Shown: positions 6,331 through 12,816 of the stretch, one piece after another | Numbering within the stretch: the stretch's first letter is position 1 | Layout of the letters: each line of letters starts with the position of its first letter | Assembly (NCBI GenBank): GCA_030152265.1 | Contig: JASLHQ010000166.1 | Coordinates: 1-12,816, forward strand | Origin: Savagea sp. | GTDB lineage: Bacteria; Bacillota; Bacilli; Bacillales_A; Planococcaceae | Direction: 5' to 3' | DNA: 12,816 nt | Notes under the pieces: generated by a model | Database searches by the model: none | Told to the model about the DNA's origin: nothing | What the model saw: the letters and a program-made list of their open reading frames with translations, nothing else | Translations under genes and position numbers: made by a program

Positions 6331-8069
6331 GCATCAATATTATATTTTTTTAACTTTTTATATAAGGTCGTACGGTGAATCCCTAATAGTTCTGCGGTTT
6401 TAGACTTGTTTCCACCCGTTTTTTTCAATAAAGAAATAATGAGTTCCCGTTCATTTTCTCCTTGTTTCTCTTTAAATTGTTCCAAATTGACCGACACATT
6501 GTCTACATGTGTCGACACTTGTTCTTTTTTCTCTGTGAGCAACCAATCTAAATCTTCCACTTGAATCATTTCATCATCGCTCAACGTAATGACCCGTTCG
6601 ATACTGTTGACGAGTTCCCGAACGTTTCCTGGCCATTCGTAATTCATTAATGCTTGCACAACTTCCGAAGTGAAGGTCTTCTCTGGCACGCGATGTTTCA
6701 TGCAAAGCTGTTGCATGTAATGCGCGAGCAAAATCGGAATGTCTTCTTGACGTTCGCGTAACGGTGGAATATCTAAATGGACGATGCTTAACGTTTCAAA
6801 TAAACGTCGGTCAAATTGTTTAGAATGGAGTAACTCATCGACCGTCGTAGAAGAAGCAACGATGAGCCGAACGTCGATTTGCTGATCGACGAGCACATTG
6901 CCTTTCCCTTCTTCGAGAAATTCTAACAATTCATATTGCGTGTCCGCTGGTAATACGTCGATGTTTTCAAGGAAGAGCGTTCCACCGTCCGCTTCTTGAA
7001 TGCGACGAAACAACATTTGCTTCACTCGTTCAGGTTCATAACTGCGGCAGTCAAACGCGATAAATACTTCATCTCGACGCGAACTCAATTGATGAATCCC
7101 TTCCCCGAACGCTTTCTTTCCTGTGCCGCTCTCTCCTGTTAAAAAGACAGGTACTTTCGTGCGCGCTGCTTTACGGGCAAGACGTTTCAATTGGAAAATT
7201 TCTTTGCTAACGCCGACGATTTCTTCTAAACTCGCCATTTCTTTTTCTGTGTGTAGCTCTTGTTTTTGACTCATCTTCACGTTTTGTAATTGCAAGCTTT
7301 CGTAAATGCGATACACTTGCGACACCCCTTCGAAAATGAGCATTCCGATTGCGGCGACAACTTTTCCGTTATGCCAAATTGGGATGCGGTGAACGATCAT
7401 ATCTTGTCCTTGAATGTTTTGAATGACTCCACGTTCCGGCATCCCTTTTTGAACCGTTTCATGCAAGTTCGTATTTTCAATCACTTCCGTCACGTGGCGT
7501 CCGAGCGCTTCTTCTCGTGGAACCCCTGTGAAATTGCTGTACGCTTCGTTAAATTCAATCAAATATCCATTTTCGTCAACGACCGCAATTCCTTCATACG
7601 CTTTTTCTAAAATGACGCTTAAAATCGCAGACATTCGCTCGTCATGCAAATCATTTTCTAACATCCTTATAATATGTTTGACGACCGTTTCTTTCGTCAA
7701 CAGTCCGAGCACTTCTCCCACTTCATTTTGCACGACGTATAGATCAATCATTTCAGCCGTATGCAACAATTGTGGCAATGTCATATCTTCTCCAACCGTT
7801 TGGATGCCATCACGTCGCGCAATGTTCTTTACTGGAGCGGATGACTCGATGCACTGCTCGTATGCATCTCGCAAACTCGCATCGTTCATCACACCGATAA
7901 ACTGTCGTTTTTCATCGACAACGATGATCAACTTTTGTTGGAGTTGTAGCGCTTCTTCAATTGTCGTTTTTTCGTCTACCGAAATGAACTGTGTCGTCAT
8001 CCAGTCCCCTACTGCGAGCGACTCTTCCCCTAGTTCCAACTGTACTAACTTATTTAAAAATGTCTCCAT
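6327..8069 (-). CDS. Transcriptional regulator, CBS-PAS-AAA+-Fis type, with degenerate sigma-54 activator domain
   Basis: The 580-residue protein has the layout of a bacterial enhancer-binding protein: two CBS domains (about 20-135), a PAS domain (about 145-250), an AAA+ domain (about 280-500) and a Fis-type helix-turn-helix (about 540-580, NKSKTAELLGIHRTTLYKKL). Walker A (GESGTGKK, 312-319), PPLRER (435-440) and WPGNVREL (479-486) are kept. By my alignment to PspF/NtrC, the GAFTGA sigma-54-contact loop is absent: only 20 residues separate FIAFDC from GGTLFL, where about 37 are normal. Walker B Asp-Glu is E368-N369, the switch Asn is D340, the sensor-I Asn is S407, and the two arginine-finger positions are D420 and T426. 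It probably regulates the dehydrogenase operon by binding dyads in front of it, sensing ligands through PAS/CBS, without driving sigma-54. ATG 8069 fits the AAGGTGAGGG site better than the in-frame GTG at 8081. Confidence 0.85.
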   Translation of the reverse strand: METFLNKLVQLELGEESLAVGDWMTTQFISVDEKTTIEEALQLQQKLIIVVDEKRQFIGVMNDASLRDAYEQCIESSAPVKNIARRDGIQTVGEDMTLPQLLHTAEMIDLYVVQNEVGEVLGLLTKETVVKHIIRMLENDLHDERMSAILSVILEKAYEGIAVVDENGYLIEFNEAYSNFTGVPREEALGRHVTEVIENTNLHETVQKGMPERGVIQNIQGQDMIVHRIPIWHNGKVVAAIGMLIFEGVSQVYRIYESLQLQNVKMSQKQELHTEKEMASLEEIVGVSKEIFQLKRLARKAARTKVPVFLTGESGTGKKAFGEGIHQLSSRRDEVFIAFDCRSYEPERVKQMLFRRIQEADGGTLFLENIDVLPADTQYELLEFLEEGKGNVLVDQQIDVRLIVASSTTVDELLHSKQFDRRLFETLSIVHLDIPPLRERQEDIPILLAHYMQQLCMKHRVPEKTFTSEVVQALMNYEWPGNVRELVNSIERVITLSDDEMIQVEDLDWLLTEKKEQVSTHVDNVSVNLEQFKEKQGENERELIISLLKKTGGNKSKTAELLGIHRTTLYKKLKKYNIDA

Positions 8070-8228
8070 TGCTTCCCTCACCTTTTTATATTCTGCTCTA
8101 TTTTATATGATTTGTAGCCGATTGGCGAATGATGATTGTTTCAAAATAGCGACAATACTACATGATTCTATCTCATTATTTTACACTTCATCCAATTAAA
8201 GAGCGAGAATAATGAATAAAAAGGAAAT
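8070..8228. other. Intergenic leader of the regulator gene
   Basis: This 159-bp AT-rich gap separates the acetyltransferase gene from the regulator. It holds the regulator's ribosome site (AAGGTGAGGG on the - strand, about 8085-8075). It also has words resembling the operator half-sites (TACACTT at 8182-8188, CTACAT at 8158-8163), which could mean autoregulation but are too short to be convincing. I see no clear terminator for the acetyltransferase gene, no convincing -35/-10 pair and no -24/-12 element. Confidence 0.4.
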
Positions 8229-8672
8229 TTATAAAGGGATATCTTTTTTCAAAACAATCATATGTTCAAGCAATACACCATTTTCAATAATCGGTTCAGT
8301 ATAATGCTCTGTGAAAAAATGTTCGATTGTATAGGAATAAGTAAAACCACACGCTTCGTAAAATGGAACTGTGAGGCCGCTATCTCCTGTCCCGACAAAC
8401 ATCGTTCTCCCTCTATAATAATCAAATAATTGTGCGAGCATTTGCTTTCCGTATCCTTGCTGGCGATAAGGGACGTCGATTGCCATATTTTTCAGTTCGA
8501 CACCGTCTTTTTCTTCTGTGACGACCGCAACACCAATCACTCGTTCCTCTTCCAACGCGACGTACAATGTGCCGCGGTCTAAATACGTATCGATTTGGCT
8601 TTCTTCTTCATCCGCTTGCAATAGTAAAGGTAAATACTCTTTTTTATGATGATGAATCGTTTGTAAATGCAT
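8229..8672 (-). CDS. GNAT-family N-acetyltransferase (YvbK-like)
   Basis: The 147-residue protein has the GNAT fold pattern: strands giving YVALEEERVIGVAVV (37-51), then NMAIDVPYRQQGYGKQML (62-79) with the acetyl-CoA pyrophosphate-binding R/Q-x-x-G-x-G motif (YRQQGYGK), then VGTGDSGLTVPFYEACGF (93-110). The C-terminal part (FFTEHYTEPIIENG) recalls B. subtilis YvbK, a GNAT protein whose substrate I do not know. It acts in the cytoplasm; acceptor unknown. The start is ATG 8672, six bases from GAGGAG; a longer in-frame TTG at 8690 would place the start before that ribosome site. The gene begins right after the leuS terminator, so it is probably expressed at a low level by read-through or from an unseen promoter. 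Confidence 0.82.
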   Translation of the reverse strand: MHLQTIHHHKKEYLPLLLQADEEESQIDTYLDRGTLYVALEEERVIGVAVVTEEKDGVELKNMAIDVPYRQQGYGKQMLAQLFDYYRGRTMFVGTGDSGLTVPFYEACGFTYSYTIEHFFTEHYTEPIIENGVLLEHMIVLKKDIPL

Positions 8673-8688
8673 CGCTTTCTCCTCATGC

Positions 8689-8719
8689 AAAAAGCGCTAG
8701 CTATGGTAGGCTAGCGCTT
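8689..8719 (-). terminator. leuS terminator
   Basis: Five bases after the leuS stop a perfect 10-bp GC-rich stem (AAGCGCTAGC with GCTAGCGCTT, arms 8692-8701 and 8710-8719) with an 8-base loop is followed on the - strand by a five-U tract counting the last stem bases. It ends three bases before the GAGGAG ribosome site of the acetyltransferase gene. Confidence 0.9.
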
Positions 8720-8724
8720 CGTTA

Positions 8725-11139
8725 TTAATTCGCTACAATGTTAACGAGACGTCCTGGTACTGCGATTACTTTACGAATCGTTTTCCCTTCGATCATCTCT
8801 TGAATGCGCTCATTTTCAAGCGCTACTTTTTCGAGTTCTTCTTTCGTAATGTCGCGAGCGACTTCAATTTTCGCGCGCACTTTACCGTTAATTTGTGCGA
8901 CGATTTCAACTGTATCATCGACGAGTTTACTTTCATCGTACGTTGGCCATGGCTCGTAAGCGAGTGATTCTGTTTCGCCGAGCGCTTGCCATATTTCTTC
9001 TGCGATGTGCGGTGTGATCGGTGATAATAACGTGATGAAACCTTTCGCATAATCTACCGGTACACGGTCTACTTTGTACGCTTCGTTCACGAATACCATC
9101 ATTTGAGAAATTGCAGTATTATTATGCATGTTCTCGAAGTCTTCCGTCACTTTTTTCACCGTTTGGTGGTACACTTTTTCAAGCTCTCCACCCGCTTCGC
9201 CATTCACTTTCGCGCTCAATGTGCCATCTTCGTTCATGAAGAGACGCCATACGCGGTCTAAGAAACGACGTGCGCCGTCGACACCGTTCGTCGTCCATTC
9301 TTTCGCTGCATCGAGTGGACCCATGAACATTTCGTATAAACGTAACGTATCCGCTCCGTGTGAGTTGACGATATCGTCCGGGTTAATGACGTTACCGAGT
9401 GATTTCGACATTTTAATATTTCCTTCGCCGAGAATCATTCCTTGGTTGAACAATTTTTGGAACGGCTCTTTCGTGTGAACGACGCCTAAATCGTACAACA
9501 CTTTATGCCAGAAACGTGCATACAATAAGTGAAGAACTGCGTGTTCCGCTCCTCCGACATAAATGTCGACCGGCATCCATTTTTTAATTAATTCAGGGTC
9601 TGCAATCGCTTCTTTATTGTGTGGGTCGATGTAACGTAAGTAATACCAAGAGCTACCTGCCCATTGTGGCATCGTATTCGTTTCACGACGCCCTTTCATT
9701 CCTGTTTCTGGATCGACGACGTTCACCCATTCTTCGATGTTCGCAAGGGGTGATTCGCCTGTTCCAGACGGATGAATATTCGTCGCTTTCGGAAGTTCGA
9801 GCGGCAATTGATCTTCCGGTACCGGTGTCATCGTGCCGTCTTCCCAATGAATCATCGGGATTGGCTCACCCCAATAACGTTGACGTGAGAACAACCAGTC
9901 ACGAAGACGGTACGTCACTTTTCCTTCTCCTTTACCGTTCGCTTCGAACCACTCAATCGCTTTAGCAATCGCTTCTTCTTTATTTAAACCGTTTAAGAAA
10001 TCTGAGTTCACGAGCACACCGTCTTCAGTATGTGCTGCTTCTTCAATGTTACCGCCTGATACGACTTCTTTAATCGGTAAGTTAAATTCTTTCGCAAATT
10101 CATAGTCGCGCTCGTCGTGTGCTGGCACTGCCATGATTGCCCCTGTTCCGTACGTTGCGAGCACGTAGTCTGCGATCCAAATCGGCATTTTTTCACCGCT
10201 CGCTGGGTTGATCGCATAAGCACCTGTAAAGACGCCTGTTTTTTCTTTTGAAAGTTCCGTACGCTCTAAGTCTGATTTCGACTTGATCGAATCCACGTAC
10301 GCTTGTACGGCTTCACGCTGTTCTGGTGTCGTAATTTGTTCGACGAGTTTATGCTCTGGCGCAAGGACGGCATACGTCGCACCGAAAATCGTATCCGGAC
10401 GTGTCGTGAACGCCTCGAACGTTTTATCCGTACCGTCGATTTCGAACGTTAATTGCGCTCCTTCTGAACGACCGATCCAGTTGCGTTGCATTTCTTTTAA
10501 GCTTTCTGGCCAATCGAGCTCATCTAAATCTTCGAGTAAACGGTCAGCATACGCTGTAATGCGGAGCACCCATTGACGCATCGGACGGCGTTCTACTGGG
10601 TGACTTCCACGCTCTGAAAGTCCGTCGATTACTTCTTCGTTCGACAATACAGTACCGAGTGCTGGGCACCAGTTTACAGGGACTTCGTCGATATACGCGA
10701 GACCCATTTTATACATTTGGATGAAAATCCATTGCGTCCATTTGTAATATTCAGGATCTGTCGTATTAATTTCACGATCCCAATCGTAAGAGAAACCGAG
10801 CTCATTCATTTGACGTTTGAACGTTTGAATATTTCGCTCTGTAAATTCAGCAGGGTCGTTCCCTGTATCTAATGCATACTGTTCTGCTGGAAGTCCGAAC
10901 GCATCCCATCCCATCGGGTGAAGAACGTTGTACCCATTTTTACGCTTGTACGAGCTTAAAATGTCCGTCGCGATATATCCGAGCGGGTGGCCGACGTGCA
11001 AACCTTGTCCTGACGGATAAGGGAACATGTCTAACGCATAAAAATTCGGTTTGTTCTCGTCTTCTGTCGTTTTATATGTTTTGTTCTCTAACCAATATTT
11101 TTGCCACTTTTTCTCAATCTTCTTGTGATCATAAGCCAT
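8725..11139 (-). CDS. leuS: Leucyl-tRNA synthetase
   Basis: The 804-residue class I aminoacyl-tRNA synthetase charges tRNA-Leu with leucine in the cytoplasm; the length is normal for Bacillales. The HIGH signature is HVGH (48-51, in PYPSGQGLHVGHPLGY) and the KMSKS signature is intact at about 576-580 (IKMSKSLGN). The editing (CP1) domain shows TTRPDTIFGATY and GTGAIMAVPAHDERDYEFA, the threonine-rich and aspartate-bearing parts of the hydrolytic pocket. WCPALGTVLSNEEV and the C-terminal anticodon-binding region are also present. ATG 11139 has AAGGAGG at 11156-11150. Expression is controlled by the T-box leader directly upstream. No damage or unusual residue was noticed. Confidence 0.97.
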   Translation of the reverse strand: MAYDHKKIEKKWQKYWLENKTYKTTEDENKPNFYALDMFPYPSGQGLHVGHPLGYIATDILSSYKRKNGYNVLHPMGWDAFGLPAEQYALDTGNDPAEFTERNIQTFKRQMNELGFSYDWDREINTTDPEYYKWTQWIFIQMYKMGLAYIDEVPVNWCPALGTVLSNEEVIDGLSERGSHPVERRPMRQWVLRITAYADRLLEDLDELDWPESLKEMQRNWIGRSEGAQLTFEIDGTDKTFEAFTTRPDTIFGATYAVLAPEHKLVEQITTPEQREAVQAYVDSIKSKSDLERTELSKEKTGVFTGAYAINPASGEKMPIWIADYVLATYGTGAIMAVPAHDERDYEFAKEFNLPIKEVVSGGNIEEAAHTEDGVLVNSDFLNGLNKEEAIAKAIEWFEANGKGEGKVTYRLRDWLFSRQRYWGEPIPMIHWEDGTMTPVPEDQLPLELPKATNIHPSGTGESPLANIEEWVNVVDPETGMKGRRETNTMPQWAGSSWYYLRYIDPHNKEAIADPELIKKWMPVDIYVGGAEHAVLHLLYARFWHKVLYDLGVVHTKEPFQKLFNQGMILGEGNIKMSKSLGNVINPDDIVNSHGADTLRLYEMFMGPLDAAKEWTTNGVDGARRFLDRVWRLFMNEDGTLSAKVNGEAGGELEKVYHQTVKKVTEDFENMHNNTAISQMMVFVNEAYKVDRVPVDYAKGFITLLSPITPHIAEEIWQALGETESLAYEPWPTYDESKLVDDTVEIVAQINGKVRAKIEVARDITKEELEKVALENERIQEMIEGKTIRKVIAVPGRLVNIVAN

Positions 11140-11162
11140 TGTGTAAAATCCTCCTTCAAATT

Positions 11163-11385
11163 AAAAAAACTCCCGCCCCTTGACTACGCAAGGGGCGAGA
11201 GAGTTATCCCGCGGTACCACCCAAATTGACATTGTTCATGTCCACTTCAAATCCTTAACGCGGATGAGACGTATTCGCTCCGTAGGTGAGTTCGTGAGGT
11301 TCATTTTACAGACTCGCACCGACCGTCTGCTCTCTAAAAAAATGTTGCTCCTTACTAGTCTACTTCATTGCGATGAATTATTTTG
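11163..11385 (-). ncRNA. Leucine T-box leader with terminator/antiterminator
   Basis: On the - strand the core T-box word GGGTGGTACCGCGG (around 11223-11210) is unmistakable; its UGGU would pair with the ACCA end of uncharged tRNA. Upstream, the Stem I region shows AGTAG-type and AGAGAG motifs and a specifier loop read as GAA-CTC-ACC (11293-11285), so the specifier codon is CUC, leucine (11290-11288). Downstream is a 13-bp terminator stem with one U-G pair (11170-11182 with 11189-11201), followed by a seven-U tract (11169-11163). Uncharged tRNA-Leu is expected to favour the antiterminator and raise leuS expression. Confidence 0.95.
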
Positions 11386-11395
11386 ACTACTATGT

Positions 11396-11424
11396 AGTGT
11401 AACTGAACTTTTGACAATTGACAA
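11396..11424 (-). promoter_or_regulatory. leuS promoter
   Basis: On the - strand TTGTCA (5/6 match to TTGACA, about 11424-11419) is followed after 17 bp by TACACT (4/6, about 11401-11396), placing transcription start just before the T-box Stem I. A second TTGTCA one helical step downstream pairs with CATAGT, also at 17 bp, so either register is possible. No terminator was seen between the upstream MFS gene and this site, so read-through may contribute. Confidence 0.5.
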
Positions 11425-11444
11425 GCTTTCACAGAATGTTTTTA

Positions 11445-12620
11445 CTATTGTCGCAATTGTTCCGCTTTTCGTAATGGGCGGTCGTACAAAATCGTCGTCA
11501 TAAATGTGATAAGTAAGAGCGACGTTAAAATTAAAATCATCGTATGCATATCGTACAAATCGACGAATACTCCTCCTGCGACTGGCCCGATCATTTTACC
11601 GATCGTTGCGGCTGAGTTGACGATTCCTTGATAAAATCCGTTACGGCCTTTCGGTGCGAGTTGATTCGCAATCGTCGGAATGGCAGGCCATAATAAAATT
11701 TCACCGAATGTTAACACGACCATCGCCATTAAAAATTGTCCGAACGTTTCCGCAAAGCTGACGAAAATGAATGACCCGAAGAAAATCGTTAACCCGATGA
11801 GCATTTGCACTTTTAATTGATTTTCAAAACGTTTCACAATCGGCGCTATGATCGGCTGACCGAGTAAAATGACGACTCCGTTCACCGTCCAAATTAAACT
11901 ATATTGCGTTAACGTCACACCGAGCGATAAAGCATGCGTCGAAATCGTCGTCGACCATTGTGAATAAATAATCCACGTGACGAGATAACCGAGCGAAATG
12001 ATGAGCAAAGCATAAAACGGCGCTTTTTGTCGAATTTCTTTTCGCTGGTTGAGCACAGTTGCAGGTCCTGTATCTGCCACTAAATTGCGATAACCGAAAA
12101 AGGCGAGAAATAAAAAGCCGATGTAAAACGCTAAATTCGCACTGAAAATCGCATCGATATTACGTGCAGCGACAAGCCCCGCAACAGCCGGACCGATTGC
12201 GACACCGATATTGTTCGCCAAATACATCGCGTTAAACGCTTTTCGTCCCCCTTCTGGCCAAACCGCTCCAATCATCGCATACAAACTCGGAAAGACGATA
12301 CCACTACTAAACCCGAGAATCGTTAAAAAGATCACATACGGTACGAAGTCGTGGCGAAAAACGAGTACGATGAGCGCCAAAATCGAAATGACGCTCCCGA
12401 GCATCAACGTCCGATATCCCCCTAACTTATCGAACAACATGCCACCGAGTAAATTTCCGATGACTCCTGCCCCTGCATTCGCCATTAAAACGAAGCCGGC
12501 GACCGTCAATGTTTTCCCTAAATACTCGTGCATATAAATCGTATTGAGCGGCCATAAAAAAGAAGCCCCTACAATGTTAATGAACATTCCAAAAATTAAA
12601 AGCCACGCGCGCTTCGGCAT
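11445..12620 (-). CDS. yttB: MFS transporter (YttB-like), probable efflux
   Basis: This 391-residue membrane protein has about 12 transmembrane segments. The loop between segments 2 and 3 carries the MFS motif A pattern (NLLGGMLFDKLGGYRTL), and a polar central loop (near residues 185-205, VLNQRKEIRQK) divides the two halves. The opening residues, including LNTIYMHEYLGK, and the position next to leuS with a divergent ytqA-like gene recall B. subtilis YttB, an uncharacterised putative efflux transporter. The substrate is unknown. There are two tandem ATGs; GGGAGG (12633-12628) is seven bases from the second (12620) and only four from the first (12623), so I chose the second. The gene is on the same strand as leuS, with no visible terminator between them. 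Confidence 0.82.
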   Translation of the reverse strand: MPKRAWLLIFGMFINIVGASFLWPLNTIYMHEYLGKTLTVAGFVLMANAGAGVIGNLLGGMLFDKLGGYRTLMLGSVISILALIVLVFRHDFVPYVIFLTILGFSSGIVFPSLYAMIGAVWPEGGRKAFNAMYLANNIGVAIGPAVAGLVAARNIDAIFSANLAFYIGFLFLAFFGYRNLVADTGPATVLNQRKEIRQKAPFYALLIISLGYLVTWIIYSQWSTTISTHALSLGVTLTQYSLIWTVNGVVILLGQPIIAPIVKRFENQLKVQMLIGLTIFFGSFIFVSFAETFGQFLMAMVVLTFGEILLWPAIPTIANQLAPKGRNGFYQGIVNSAATIGKMIGPVAGGVFVDLYDMHTMILILTSLLLITFMTTILYDRPLRKAEQLRQ

Positions 12621-12690
12621 CATTTCGCCTCCCTAACTAAAAAGATTCTCCAAACAGTTTAAACGTTCTACTCGAAAAAGAAAAAGCCTT

Positions 12691-12714
12691 TCTGAAAATG
12701 TTCTTCATTTCAGA
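12691..12714. other. Hairpin in the divergent intergenic region
   Basis: TCTGAAAATG (12691-12700) and CATTTCAGA (12706-12714) form a 9-bp stem with one bulged A and a 5-base loop, in the 143-bp gap between the divergent yttB-like and ytqA-like genes. No U-tract follows on either strand, so it is more likely a protein site or chance than a terminator. A -10-like TACAAT (12737-12742) lies before the + strand gene, but no good -35 accompanies it. Confidence 0.3.
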
Positions 12715-12763
12715 CGATTTTCTGCGTAAATAATGATACAATTTTGTCGAGGAGTTGAAGAAA

Positions 12764-12816
12764 GTGAACGGATTATTCCCCTTTCCATCAGAAGGAAAAC
12801 GGTATTATACATTATC
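12764..12816 (+). CDS. ytqA: YtqA-like radical SAM protein, first 17 codons only
   Basis: A GTG at 12764, nine bases after GAGGAG (12749-12754), opens a frame that runs off the window: VNGLFPFPSEGKRYYTL. The FPFP-x-EGKRY-x-T opening resembles the N-terminus of the YtqA/TIGR01212 family of radical SAM proteins as I recall it. In B. subtilis that gene also lies beside yttB and leuS. The cysteine cluster that would confirm the family lies beyond the window, so the call rests on 17 residues plus gene order. Confidence 0.6.
   Translation, partial: MNGLFPFPSEGKRYYTL

Noticed and set aside
7528..8199. 223-residue + strand open frame opposite the regulator
   Set aside because: It is the antisense shadow of a well-supported gene, has no ribosome binding site, and its serine/threonine-rich product has no recognisable motif.
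11383..11400. CTACATAGTAG near the leuS promoter as another site for the catabolic regulator
   Set aside because: It shares only a short CTACA word and lacks the six-base spacing of the dyads; chance similarity is likely.

Overview
The window looks like a chromosomal segment of a low-to-moderate GC Gram-positive bacterium of the order Bacillales. The signs are strong AGGAGG-type ribosome binding sites, GTG and ATG starts, a leucine T-box leader, a purine riboswitch, U-tract terminators, and the gene order leuS - yttB-type MFS transporter - divergent ytqA-type radical SAM gene, which I recall from Bacillus subtilis. I cannot fix the genus. No mobile element, CRISPR array, rRNA or tRNA was seen.

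Layout. (1) Positions 2-538 (+): 3' part of a membrane-anchored protein I do not recognise, ending at a bidirectional terminator. (2) 581-2054 (-): a xanthine/purine permease of the NCS2 family behind a guanine-class (C74) purine riboswitch, whose downstream pairing options suggest control of ribosome access. (3) 2169-8069 (-): a probable catabolic locus read in the order regulator, iron-dependent alcohol dehydrogenase, CoA-acylating (methyl)malonate-semialdehyde dehydrogenase, GntP-family permease. A strong terminator lies between the dehydrogenase and the permease. (4) 8229-11139 (-): leuS followed, past its own terminator, by a GNAT acetyltransferase gene. (5) 11163-11430 (-): leuS promoter and T-box leader with a CUC specifier. 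(6) 11445-12620 (-): MFS transporter. (7) 12764-end (+): the first 17 codons of a ytqA-like radical SAM gene.

How the genes may work together. The GntP permease would import a small hydroxy acid, the iron enzyme would oxidise its alcohol to a semialdehyde, and the IolA/MmsA-type enzyme would convert that to acetyl-CoA or propionyl-CoA plus CO2. 3-Hydroxypropionate and 3-hydroxyisobutyrate are the simplest candidates; this is inference.

The most unusual item is the regulator. It has the CBS-CBS-PAS-AAA+-Fis layout of a sigma-54 activator, but its AAA+ domain lacks the GAFTGA loop and has substitutions at nearly every catalytic position. The gap before the dehydrogenase gene has no -24/-12 promoter but holds a cluster of CTACA/TGTAG dyads, two of them 21 bp apart. 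This suggests a former sigma-54 activator now working without sigma-54.
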